In this document: positions 38,679 through 50,804 of the stretch, in pieces
Layout of the letters: each line of letters starts with the position of its first letter
Numbering within the stretch: position 1 is the first letter of the stretch
NCBI RefSeq assembly: GCF_040802235.1
Contig: NC_133167.1
Coordinates: 48,476,001-48,540,000, forward strand
DNA from: Manis javanica
Taxonomy: Eukaryota; Chordata; Mammalia; Pholidota; Manidae
DNA length: 64,000 nt
Direction: 5' to 3'
Notes under the pieces: model-generated
Seen by the model: only the letters and a program-made list of their open reading frames with translations
What the model was told of the DNA's origin: nothing
The model's database searches: none
Program-made: the position numbers and the translations under genes

Positions 38679-38755
38679 TAAGAAAATCGCCTTAGAATTC
38701 ACCTTTCCTCTATTGTCTAAGAAATCACCTTAGAAGTCACCTTTCCTCTATTGTC
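38679..38755. repeat. Tandem duplication, 39 and 38 bp
   Basis: Unit one (38679-38717) and unit two (38718-38755) both run from taagaaa through 'cacctttcctctattgtc'. They differ by about two substitutions and a 1-base indel. Confidence 0.9.
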
Positions 38756-39627
38756 TTGAAAAATAGGTTAAATATAAATATGTTAGATGTAGCTGCCCAA
38801 TGCCTCTCCATCCTTACGGAAGGGTTTGGGATTGAGTCCCTGAGATTGCTCTCACTGGAAGCAGTCTAGAGCCGGCGCTGCTCTGAGCAGCTGGCTGCAC
38901 TAGGAGTTACATGGCGAAATGGGAGGCTAGCGCTGAGCAGTGACCTTTGGGCGTCCTCAGGGGACCATGGTGCTGTGCACAGAGGTAGACCCTTATGAAA
39001 AAAGTCAAAGAGGAAAGGACTGTCATTAATGTTAGGCATTTCCTTCTCCCACATTCCCCAAATACCATTCTTCACTCACTAAAAATAGCCTGAAAATAGC
39101 ATCTTGTTTAACCATTTTTTGTTTGAGTTTTCCTTAGGTGTCAGTGAACTTTCTAAACAATGAAATTTCCATGGAACATGCTTAAAGCCAGTCTTGTTAA
39201 TTGTGTCAAGTGAATTTTTAAGGTCAATTAATTTTACATTCAACCTGTCTCAAATTTATTTTGAAGAAATAAGTATTTGCTTTCCTATTATGTTTTCTTC
39301 TAGAAAACTTAAATTGGAATTTGGATGGCATAAATTTAAAGATGAGGTGCTTGTGATTCAGGATATTTCATACAGTATCTTTATGCCAAGGGAGCATGTT
39401 TGATGAGTGACCAGAAAAGTTAGACATGGAATGAAAGCATTGGTCCAAACACCAATATTTCAGCCAACCAGAAGATGTCACTATTGTGTATAGAATGTGT
39501 AAAAGAAGGTAGAAAAAAAAGCCAATAACTTTTGTGTAGTTCCATTGCGTTTCTCCTAATCTTGCTAAATTTCCTCTGGAGCTTTTTGAAAAGAAACGCT
39601 GGGGTGAAACATTGTCTCAAGCTGACA
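38756..39627. other. Unique DNA with a GC-rich patch
   Basis: Around 38865-38990 the sequence becomes distinctly GC-rich with several CpGs and a near-palindrome (gctgctctgagcagc) containing a CAGCTG E-box just after it. No frame or element can be named. Confidence 0.4.
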
Positions 39628-39783
39628 GGCACTGAAAAATTACTACATTCATTGGACGGGCATGCCACTCAGTCATACTCCTACACCGTTTCATTTGAAA
39701 AAAGAAATTAAAGTACATTGGCAGAACAATTCCACCTCAATTAATAATTCTGTACGGTGCTAGCTGGGAATTAATAACCACAT
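39628..39783 (+). repeat. Left arm of a 156-bp inverted repeat
   Basis: This arm matches the reverse complement of 40390-40545 over all 156 bases with 8 substitutions and no gaps (about 95%). The match starts at ggcactgaaaaattactac and ends at aataaccacat. The spacer is 606 bp. Confidence 0.95.
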
Positions 39784-40389
39784 AGTATATTTGTTTTACC
39801 TCTAGCAAAAAAGCATGTCTGTCATAAGAAAATTTAGCAGACATTAATTAAGGAAAATCAAACTGTTTTGAAATGCCTGTGATTAAAGTAATAGCTCATT
39901 TAAAGCAGAGAAATAAGCTGCCAAAACATACTTTTTAATTTAAGATTAATGAATGTCACTAATAGAACACAGTCTTAAATAATACTTTAGTCTGTTGAAG
40001 AGTTTTCTAAAATGAAAATAATTTTGATATCATTGTATGTAGTGCTATGAGAGATAATATGAGAGAAGTTTACTTCAGTCCTTGCAAAGTTATTTTCCTG
40101 TTTAGACAAGGAACCAAGATTTGTGAAGGAACTTATCTGTGGGTGAAGAACTTTCCTGGGCATATTTAATTTAGGAGCAGACTGTGGGGGAAGGCGGATA
40201 TACATGAACTGGATCTTAGTTGCCTGAAAGGTTTGTTAGCAAGGTGATCTGGTCTGGACAGCTGGACTTAATTTGGGTCACTGGCTGGTTTGACAAGCAG
40301 GATATCGAAGGTAAGGCAATTAGGCAGCATCCGGAATGTTTCCCACTGAGTTATTTATTTATTTTAAAATATTTTATATTTATTATTTC
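39784..40389. other. Spacer between inverted-repeat arms
   Basis: 606 bp of unique sequence with no recognised element. A 72-codon reverse frame at 39987-40205 has no motif. Confidence 0.45.
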
Positions 40390-40545
40390 ATGTTGTTATT
40401 AATTCCCAGCTAGCACCATACAAAATTATTAATTGAGGTGGAATTGTTCTGCCAATGTACTTTAATTCCTTTTTTCAAAAGAAACGGTGTAGGAGTATGA
40501 CTGACTGGCATGCCTGTCCAATGAACGTAGTAATTTTTCAGTGCC
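40390..40545 (-). repeat. Right arm of a 156-bp inverted repeat
   Basis: Reverse-complement partner of 39628-39783. Matching stops abruptly on both sides. I see no target-site duplication outside the arms and no transposase in the spacer, so I do not call it a DNA transposon. Confidence 0.95.
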
Positions 40546-40732
40546 ATCTCTTCATCTACCCCAGTGTGAAGTCTACCTTTAGTTTCAGGCACGTATACAT
40601 TGAGCCAGAAAGACTTGTATTTTAAAATTTTAAATGTGTTCTCTTTTCTGGCTTATCTACTGAATGCAATCTCCATTTTTTTTAAAGATAAAGATGTAAC
40701 ATTTTAATTTATAGATAATTTTTATTTAGCTG

Positions 40733-40925
40733 ATGCTTATCAACTGCATACTATGTATCAGGTATTATTCCATGGAGTACCTCCTCTTAACAGATCTTTG
40801 AGGTAGGTTCTGCTATTATTGAAACAGAGGATTAAGTTATCCAGGTTACTATGCTAAAGAAAGGCAGAGTTGGTGCTCAAATCCAGACAGTCTGGTGTTA
40901 AACACCAGTTTAAATCCCACTATTC
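40733..40925 (-). repeat. MIR SINE, antisense
   Basis: Antisense MIR blocks: 'actgcatactatgtatcagg', 'tcttaacagatctttgaggt', 'gctattattgaaacagagga' and 'ttggtgctcaaatccagaca' followed by 'gtctgg'. Near full length but diverged. Confidence 0.8.
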
Positions 40926-41694
40926 ATTATTGTTTCTCTGAAATATATGAAATACACCATTTAGAGGAAATTACCTCTCTATTGTAAAATTTATTTTGCC
41001 ATTTTCTTGCTGAGAGTCAAAAAATTGAAAGGTTTCCACAAATCTAGGTACAGTTTTTATTTTTTCTATTCATCTTAACCTATCTGGAATGTTTAGAAGA
41101 GCCAGGGAACATTTACTTTTCCTTCAGTATATAATTTTTTATTTTGAAGAAAGATGTAAACTTTTAGTGAGAGATTATTAGAACCCAAAAGTCTTTGAAT
41201 TGTGATTTCATTATTTAAGATGGGAAGAAATTTGAGCTATTATCTTTTCTAGCTTTAAGAACATTTGGGAGACTAGGATTAGGGTGAATATATTTGCCCC
41301 ACTTTTATTAATATTTTAGCCCATTTAGAGAATTGCAAAATTTATTGACCCCTTTATGGCTACAGTATATAACCTGGGACATAACAGAATAAATACCTAC
41401 TGCATCAGTTTAAAGCTGACCTTAAAATAATGCATTCTAAACATGTATTTCTAAAAAGAATTTTTGTTATAAAAGAGAAGAGAAACACCTTAAGATAAAT
41501 CTCTGTGATATTTTTTTATGGCTTATTGATTCTACCAACAACCTGAGAGTCTTTTGAGATTTCTTAATTGAGTTTAGAGTTGATGAATTATTTATGACCT
41601 TGAGGCCAAAAGGACGCAATGGATTTTGTATGGATATGTATAATAGAGATTTCCAGATTATAAGATCACTAGGCATTTCACTTGAGCCACTGGC
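40926..41694. other. Unique AT-rich DNA
   Basis: Nothing recognisable. Confidence 0.45.
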
Positions 41695-42610
41695 TTTATT
41701 TATTTTTTATTTTTATGTTTTTGAGATATACTTGTCATATAACTTCGTGTAAGTTTAAGGTATACAGCAAGTTGATATGATACATTTATAAATTGCAATA
41801 TGACTACCACTGTAGAGGTAGCTAACACTTCTATCATGTCACATGATTCTTTCTATTTTTGTGGCAGGTACATTTAAGATTTAGTCTAAATAACTAGGAA
41901 GTATATAATGCAGTACTGTTGACCGTAATCACTACACAGTGCATTAGATCTCCAGAACTTACTCATCTTTTTCCAAGGTTGTAACCTTTAACAGCATCTC
42001 TCTAATTCCTCTGCCTCCCAGTCCCCGATAACCACCCCTTGACTCTTGATGTCTATGAATTTGTTTTTTTTTTAGATTCCACGTATAGGTGATGTCATGT
42101 AGTTGTCTTTCACTGTCTGACTTATTTCATTTAGCATAATGCCGTCAAGTTCCATTAGTTCATGGTGTTGCAAAGAGCAGGATTTCCTTGGTTCACATGG
42201 CTGAATAAGGTTCTGTTATTTTTATGAGTTTTTATGCCACATCTTTATCCATTCACCTGTTGATGAACACTCAGGTTTTTCCCATATCTTGGCTATTGTA
42301 AATAATGCTGCAGTAAACATGGGAAGGCAGATATCTTTTTGAGACCTTGTTTTCATTTCCTTTAAATAATGTATCCAGAAGTGAGATTATTGGATCACAT
42401 GGTAGTGCAATTTTTAATTTTTTGAGGACCTTCTGCATTTTTTTCCATAGTGGTTGAACCAATTTTCATTCCCACCAACTGAATACAAGCGTTGCCTTTT
42501 CTCCACATCCTTGCTAACCTCTGTTATCTGTTGTCCTCTTGATGATGGCCATTCTAACAGGAGTGGAATGATAACTGATTTTCATTTCACTGATCATTAG
42601 CTCTGTTGAG
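41695..42610 (-). repeat. Antisense L1 3' third (L1MA-like)
   Basis: Antisense L1 from the 3' UTR ('gtaagtttaaggtatacagc', 'gtgcattagatctccagaac') into the ORF2 C-terminus ('tatccattcacctgttgatg', 'cattcccaccaactgaatac', 'gatggccattctaacagga'). The last block carries a small deletion relative to the usual order. No open frame of note. Confidence 0.85.
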
Positions 42611-44914
42611 TGCACATCCTATCCATGAAACTATGCTGGTAACTTAATTTTATGTGTGTGCTTCAGTATTTCTGGGATTCAATTTGTGACAAAATTTGCT
42701 CTGAAATAGAATTCACTAGAATGATCATGGCTTAGGAATTGATAAGGCTAATGCTCTTTCTTCTGATCAAGGGTACTGTTTGAACAGTTCATCCTGTAAC
42801 TGGAGGAGATATTAGAGTACACAGTGTGAAGACATTTATGAAGTTTTGCTGAAAATGGGATTAACCTGCTGCCGTCTCTTAAATACTATAACAACAAAAT
42901 AACATCATTCTCTGAATGAGGAAGCAGTCTTGTTATAAAAACGGAGTTAATATAAGAAGTAGAAAACAAGTTTTCAACTCTAACTTGAAATTTGGTATTT
43001 ATCTAACTTTCTGTCCTAGGTAACAGTTCCAATTTTGTTTTATAACTACATGATTTATAATGTATATGGTGGAAATCATTTTGATAAAATAGTGCTTGTT
43101 CCAGTTCATTTGCACAGGCTAAATATTAACTAAATTTTGAGAGCAGTTGATAAATTGAATGATAAAATAGGTGGTTATATTATATTACAATAAAGTTTTT
43201 GTCAAGCTAGTTGTGAGAATTAAGAATGAATTTTTTTTGATGTAATAAAATTTCATCTGGATCTCAAAAGCAGATGTTAACACACTATTTCTCTTTTAAG
43301 GTACTCAGTAAAATTTAGTTACATAGATGCTTAGATGAAAGCTGGTATGAATATTACACAAAATGCCACATTTTGAAAATTGGATAGTTTATTCCTATAT
43401 TATTACAAGCAAGCATGGTTTTAAATATATTTTTCTTAGCTAAATATTGATAAAAATTTAAATATTCAAAAAATTTTAACCACATTCAGTCAGGAAGTTA
43501 TTCTTAAAATCATACTTAGCTTTAAAGTAGTTGCTGTGATAAGTCACAGAACCAATTCTGTCAAATTATATTCCACTTAGAGCATTTTGATGGCCATTAA
43601 ACATTAGCAGTTCTGGCACTTACAGAAATTATCCTTTGGTGTTTCAGGGACTATTATAGTCCTTGATGTTCAACAGTCGCATAAAGAGAGAATTTGTATG
43701 ACTGCAAATGAAAATGAGATAATTTACTCTCTGTTGGAAAAAATAGAAAAAGAGTTATTAGAAATCTTGTCTATTTGATAGTATTACAGGCTTAAGCAAG
43801 CACACCCTCAGTAAAACACAGTAGCCATTCTTCTCAAGTGTAGATTATTCTGTTTTTTTACTGAAATCTCTAATTTGGATGTATGGTTTCTATCTGTTCT
43901 CATATTTATTTTCCTTCATCATATGACTCTTTTCTTATGCCTATAATATATAGGAGATTCAATGAAAGCTACTGAATTTACTTTGTGTCAATAGTTCCCT
44001 GGGAGAACAAAAACATATACACAAGCATACAAATATTTCCTTACTTTATGAAATGGTTTACTGATTTTTAACTAAAAATTAAAAGTTAAAACCACTTTAA
44101 TCTTGGTAGAAGTTGATATTTCCTAGGAATTTTTCCAGTATTCAAATAGGAATTATGAAACACACATCTGTGTAAGTGGAAACCTCCATATTCTGGCCTC
44201 TTGTTTCCATGAAGGACTTGATGGAGTCATGCTCCAGTTTCTGTCTCCACACCTTATTTCTCTGAGGGAGTGACTCAACTTGGTGGATTTGGGAGAAGGA
44301 ACTGAGCAACTTTTTTCTCTTTCTCCCTCTGCCTCTTGTATTATTCAACCTGACAGCTGAAAATTTGAATTTAGTTCCCTTTCTGCCAGCCTTTGGGTGG
44401 AAGCCTGAAGCAGTCCCACATGGCCTTTGCCTGAAGATATGCCTCTCTCGTTCAGGGTAAAGTACTAATATGCCTGGCAGAACTGCAGGTTTAAAACCAT
44501 ATTCTCCAGTCTGTTTAATTAGAAATAAAAGTAATATTTGGTGTGAAACTTGAGTCTTTCTCTGAATTGTATTCAAACCTAGTTGGGAAACAAGAATGAT
44601 TTATTTGACTGCTTACATCCCTGATAACTATGACATACCCTTTTCTTGTTTTATTTCATATAATAACCATTCAAGTCCCTATTTTCAACTCACTGGGGGA
44701 AATGTTTTGTTCTCTCACCACTTTTTCCCTGTTTTTAAATGATAAATTTAACTTAGTAGAAATGAAGTACTATTAAAAATCTCTAATATTTTACCTCGGA
44801 AGATGAAGCAGTTGCAAAAGAATCACATTTGAGGTTTGTTCATCATGAAGTGAACAAAGAATGACTTTTCAAAAGTGATTTAAATCTTTTAGGATGTTAC
44901 ATCTTTTTTGCTTA
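42611..44914. other. Unique DNA with one unexplained open frame
   Basis: No repeat recognised. On the minus strand 44142-44576 is open for 144 codons. It has no domain or signal that I know and a lysine/arginine-rich middle (RGRGRKRKK). It may be chance or part of an old unrecognised repeat, and I do not call it a gene. Confidence 0.4.
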
Positions 44915-45910
44915 AAAATTTTTTTTATTGAAGCGTAGATGATATGCAATATTATATTGGTTTTAGCTATATAACATAGTAGTTTAACAATGACACACAT
45001 TATTAAATCGCTACCCCAACTAGTGCAGTTACTATCTGTCAGCCTAGAAGTATGTTACACAACTATTGGCTATATTTTCCATGCTTCAGTGCTACCCTGT
45101 GACCAACTTATATTATGGTTGAGATTTTTGTGTCCTTTTATCCCCCGCACACTCCCCACACACCCACACACCCCAGCCTCTTCCCCATGTTTACCACCAG
45201 TCACTTCTCAGTGTCTTTTGAGCCTACTGAAGTCTTGTTCAGTTTGTTTTGTTTATATATTCCACAAATAAGTGAAATCATGTGGTATTTGTCTTTCTCT
45301 GCCTGGCTTATTTCACTTAGCATAATACCCTCCAGGTCTACCTATGTTGTCACAAATGGCAGGATTTCTTTCTTTTTTATGGCAGAATGGTATTACATTG
45401 TGTATATGTACCACATCTTCTTCATGCATTCATCTATTGGTTGACACTTGGGTTGCTTCCATATCTTGGCTATTGTAAATAATAGGGTTATAAACAAAGG
45501 GGTACATATATCTTTCATTTTTATTAAGGTATCATTGATACACAATCTTATGCTCAGAAATCACATGAGCAACATTGTGGTTACTAAATTCCCCCTATTA
45601 TCAAGTCCCCACCATATACCCCATTACAGTCACTGTCTATCAGAGTAGTAAGATGCTATAGAGTCACTACTTGTCTTCTGTGTTATATTTCCTTACCTCT
45701 GTGCTGCCCTTCATTATGTGTGCTAATCATAATGCCCCTTAATCCCCTTATCCCTCACTTCCCACCCAACCTCCTTAGCCCCTTTCCCTTGGGTAACTGT
45801 TAGTCCATTCTTGGGTTCTGTGAGTCTGCTGCTGTCTTGTTCCTTCAATTTTTGCTTTGTTCTTATACTCCACAGATGAGTGAAATCATTTGATACTTGC
45901 CTTTCTCTGC

Positions 45911-48900
45911 CTAGCTTATTTCACTGAGCATATCCTCTAGCTCCATCCATGTTGTAGCAAATGGTAGGATTTTTTTTCTTCTTATGGCTGAATAAAATCC
46001 CATTGTGTGTATGTACCACATCTTTATCCATTCATCTACTGATGGACCCTTAGGTTGCTTCCATTTCTTGGCTATTGTAAATAGTGCTGTGATAAACATA
46101 GGGGTGCATATGTCTTTTTCAAACTGGAGTGCTGCATTCTTAAGGTAAATTCCTAGAAGTGGAACTCCTGGGTCAAATGGTAAGTCTATTTTGAGCATTT
46201 TGAGGCAAATCCATACTGCTTTCCACAATGGTCGAACTAATTTACATTCCCACTAGCAGTGTAGGAAGGTTCCCCTTTCTCCACATCCTCGCCAACATTT
46301 GTTGTTCTTTGTCTTTTGGATGTTGGCCATTCTAACTGGTGTGAGGTGATATCTCACTGTGGTTTTAATTTGCATTTCTCTGATGATTAGTGATGTGGAG
46401 CAACTTTTCATGTACCTGTTGGCCATCTGAATTTCTTCTTTGGAGAAGTGTCTGTTCAGAGCCTCTGTCTATTTTTTAATTGGATTATTTGCTTTTTGTT
46501 TATTGAGATGCATAAGCTCTTTATATATTTTGGGCATCAATCCCTTATCGTTATGTCATTTATGAATATATTCTCCCATACTGTAGGATGTCTTTTTGTT
46601 CTATTGATGGTATCCTTTGCTGTACAGAAGCTTTTCAGTTTGATGTAGTCCCACTTGTTCATTTTTGCTTTTGTTTCCCTTGTCCAGGGAGTATGTTCAT
46701 GAAGAAGTTGCTCATGTTTATGTCCAAGAGATTTTTGCCTATGTTTTCTTCTAAGAGTTTTATGGTTTCATGATTTTCATTCATGTCTTTGATCCATTTT
46801 GAGTTTACTTTTGTGCATGGGGTTAGACTATAATCCAGTTTCATTCTCTTACATGTAGCTGTCCAGTTTTGCCAACAGCAGCTGTTGAAGAGGTTGTCAT
46901 TTCTACATTCTATGCCTATGTCTCCTTTATCATATATTAATTGGCCATGTATATGGGCTCTCTATTTCGTTTCATTGATCTATGGGTCTGTTCTTGTGCC
47001 AGTACCAAATGGTCTTGATTATTGTGGTTTCGTAGTAGAACTCAAAGTTGGGGAGGTGTTATCCCCCCTGCTTTACTCGTCCTTCTCAGGATCACTTTGA
47101 CTATTCGGGGTCCTTTATGGTTCTGTATGAATTTTAGAACTATTTGTTGCAGTTCATTGTAGAGTGCTATTGGTATTTGGATAGGGATTGCATTGAATCT
47201 GTATATTGCTTTAGGCAGGATGACCATTTTGACAATATTAATTCTTCCTATCCGTGAGCACGGGATGTGTTTCCATTTATTGGTATCTTCTATAATTTCT
47301 CTCATGAGTGTCTTGTAGTTTTCAGGGTATAGGTCTTTCACTTCCTTGGTTAGGTTTATTCCTAGGTTTTATTTTTCATGCAGTTGTGAATGGAATTGTT
47401 TTCCTGATTTCTCTTTCTGCCAGTTCATCATTAGTGTACAGGAGATCAACAGATTTCTGTGTATTAATTTTGTTTCCTGCAATTTTGCTGAATTCAGATA
47501 TTAGATCAAGGAGTTTTGGAGTGGAGTCTTTAGGGTTTTTTTATGTACAATATCATGTTATCTGCAAACAGGGAGAGTTTAATTGCTTCCTTACCAATCT
47601 GGATGCCTTTTATTCTTTGTGTTGTCTGATTGCCATGGCTAGGTCCTCCATTACTAGGTTGAATAAAAGATGGAGAGTGAACTTTCTTGTCTTGTTCTAG
47701 ACCTTAGAGGAAAAACTTTCACCTTTTTGCTGTTAAATGTAATGTCAGCTGTGGGTTTGTCATCTATGGCCTTTATTATGTTGAGGTACTTGCCCTCTAC
47801 ACATTTTTTTGAAAGGTTTTATCATGAATGGGTGTTGAATTTTGTCAGATGTGGTTTTTGTTCTTCTTTATTGATGTAGTGGATGGTGTTGATGGGTTTT
47901 TGAGTGTTGTACCATCCTTGCATCTCTGGGATGAATCCCACTTGATCGTAATGTATGATCATCTTGATGTATTTTTTGAATTTGGTTTGCTAATATTTCA
48001 TTGAGTATTTTTGCATCTATGTTCATCAGGGATATTAATTTTTAATTTTCTTTTTTTGTGTTGTCTTTGCCTGGTTTTGGTACTATAGTGATTCTGGCTT
48101 CATAGAATGAGTTTGGAAGTATTTTCTCTCTTCTACTTTTTGGAGAACTTTAAGGAAAATGGTTATTCGGTCTTCTTTAAATTTCTGATAAAATTCAGTG
48201 GTGAAGCCATGTGTTCCGGGAGTTTTGTTCTTGGGTAGTTTTTTGATTACCAATTCAATTTCATTCTTGGTAATTGGTCTGTTCAGATTTTCTGTTTCTT
48301 CCTGGGTCAGTCTTAGAAGTTTGCATTTTTTTAGAAAGTTGTCCATTTCTTCTAGGTTGTCCAATTGCTCAGCATATAATTTTTTATAATATTCTCTAAT
48401 AATTCTTTGTATTTTGGTGGTGTCTTTAGTGATTTTTATTTTCTCATTTCTGATTCTGTTTATGTGTGTAGACTCTCTTTTTTTCTTGATAAATCTGGCC
48501 AGGGGTTTATCTATTTTGTTTATTTTCTCAAAGAACCAGCTCTTTGTTTCATTAATTCTTTCTGTTTTACTCTTCTCAATTTTATTTATTTATTCTCTGA
48601 TCTTTATTATGTCCCTCCTTCTACTGACTTTGGGCCTCATTTGTTCTTCTTTTTCCAGTTTTAATAATTGTGAATTTAGACTGTTCACTTGGGATTGTTC
48701 TTCCTTCTTTAAATAGGCCTGGTTGCTATATACTTTCCTCTTAGAAGTGGCTTCGCTGAATTCCACTGAAGTTGGGGCTTTGCGCTGTTGTTTTCACTTG
48801 TCTCCATATATTGCTTGGTCTCTGTTTTAATTTGGTCATTGATTCATTGATTATTTAGGAGCCTGTTGTTAAGCTTTCATGTGTTTGTGAGCCTTCTTGT

Positions 48901-49600
48901 TTTCTTTGTACAATTTATTTCTAGTTTTATACCTTTGTAATCTGAGAAGTTGGTTGGTACAATACAATCATTCTGAACTGGCTGAGGCTCTTTCTGTGGC
49001 CTAGTATGTGATCTCTTCTTGAAAATATTCCATGTGCACTTGAGAAGAATGTGTATCCTGCTGCTTTTGGGTGGAATGTTCTATAGACGTCTGCTAGGTC
49101 CATCTGTTCTAATATGTTCTTCAGTGCCTCTGTCTCCTTACTTATTTTCTGTCTGGTTGACCTGTTCTTTGGTGTGAGAGGTGTGTTGAAGTCTCATAAA
49201 ATGAATGCACTGCATTGTATTTCTGCCTTTAATTGTGTTAGTATTTGTTGTGCATATTTGGGTGCTTCTATGTTGGATGCATAGATATTTATGATATTTA
49301 TATCTTCTTGTTGAACTGACCCCTTTATCATTATATAATCTTCTTTGTCTCTTGTCACTTTCTTTTTTGAAGTCAATTTTATAAGATACAAATATTACAA
49401 CTCCTGCTTTTTTCTACCTATTGTTTGCATGAAACATCATTTTCCTTTCCTTCACTTTTAGTCTGTGTATGTCTTTGGGTTTGAAGTGAGTCTCTTGGAG
49501 GCAGCATATAGATGGGTTTTGCTTTTTTATCCATTCTGTAACTCTGTGTATTTTAATTGATGCATTCAGACCATTTACATTTAGGGTGATTATCTATAGA
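45911..49600 (-). pseudogene. L1 ORF2 remnant (endonuclease and reverse transcriptase)
   Basis: Fragments in order on the minus strand: an endonuclease part at 49194-49391 (INIINIYASNIEAP); the start of the RT region at 48083-48364 (LNRPITKNEIELVIKKLPKN); the RT-thumb region at 47042-47341 ([18 protein letters not shown]); the C-terminal region at 46659-46844 and 45911-46228 ([30 protein letters not shown]). Frameshifts and stops separate them, so there is no activity. Confidence 0.85.
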
Positions 49601-49929
49601 TATGTACTTATTCTCATTGCAGGCTTTGGATTCATGGTTACCAAAGGTTCAAGGGCAGCTTCTTTACTATCTAGCAGTCTACCTTAACTCACTTATTATT
49701 CTATTATAAATACAATCTGAAGATTCTTTTTTTTTCTTTCTCTTTTCTTTTTCTCTTTCCTCCTCTCTTTATATGTTAGTTGTCATATTTTGTACTCTTT
49801 GTGTATCTCTTGACTGACTTTGTGGGTAGCTGATTTAATATAGCATTTTTTTAGTATTTAATTAGTCTACTTCCTTTGCTGTGGTTTAATTTTCTGTGGT
49901 GACAGCTATTTAGCTTTAGGCTCACTTCC

Positions 49930-50804
49930 ATCTACATCAGTCTCTTTCAAATACCATGTAGAGACAGTTTGTGGGATATAAATTCCCTCAACTTTGCTTA
50001 TCTGGAAATTGTTTAATCCTTCCATCAAATTTAAATGTTAATCTTGCCAGTAGAGTATTCTTGGTTTAAGGCCCTTCTGTTTCATTGCATTGAATGTATC
50101 ATGCCACTTCCTTCTGACCTGTAAGGTTTCTGCTGAGAAGTCTGATGATAGCTTGATGGGTTTTCCTATGTAGGTGATCTTTTTTCTCTCCCTGGCTGCT
50201 TTTAGTACTCTGTCCTTGTCCTTGATCTTTGCCATTTTAATTATTATATGTCTTGGTGTTGTCCTCCTTGGGGCCCTGTGTTGGGAGATCTGTGGACTTC
50301 CACAGACTGAGAGACTGTTTCTTTCCCCAGATTGGGGAAGTTTTAAGTAATTATTTCTTCGAAGACATTCTGTCTCCTAAGACAGTTCTAAGACTCTCTT
50401 CTTCTCCTGGTCCCCTATATAAGGTGAATATTGTTCCATTTGGATTGGTCACACAGTTCTCTTAATATTCTTTCATTTCTAGAGAACCTTTTTTCTCTTT
50501 GTGTGTCAGCTTCATTGTATTCTTGTTTTGTAATTTCTATTTCATTTACTGTCTCCTCTACTCATTAATCTGCTTTTAAATCCCTCCACTGTTTGTTTTA
50601 TTTTAGTTACTGTATTTTTAAGGTGTCTATCTCCCTCCTGAATAAATCCCTTAGCTCTTGAATATTTTTCTGTAGCCCCATTAGCATGCTTATGACCTTT
50701 ATTTTAAATTCTTTTCCAGGAAGATTGGTGATTTCAGTCTCACCAAGCCCTCTTTCTGGTGTTTGAGGGATTTTGGATTGAACAAGTTTCTTCTGCCTTT
50801 TCAT
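49930..50804 (-). pseudogene. L1 ORF1 remnant
   Basis: Two reverse frames carry recognisable ORF1 protein (trimeric RNA-binding L1 protein). 50607-50903 has MKRQKK at its likely start (near 50804), then GLGETEITNLPGKEFKIKV. 50038-50235 has DRVLKAARERKKITYIGKPI and SAETLQVRRKW, the conserved C-terminal RNA-binding part. The middle is broken by frameshifts and probably shortened. Confidence 0.8.

Noticed and set aside
39628..40545. Long inverted repeat as terminal repeats of a DNA transposon
   Set aside because: No target-site duplication is seen outside the arms, no superfamily terminal motif, and no transposase remnant in the spacer.
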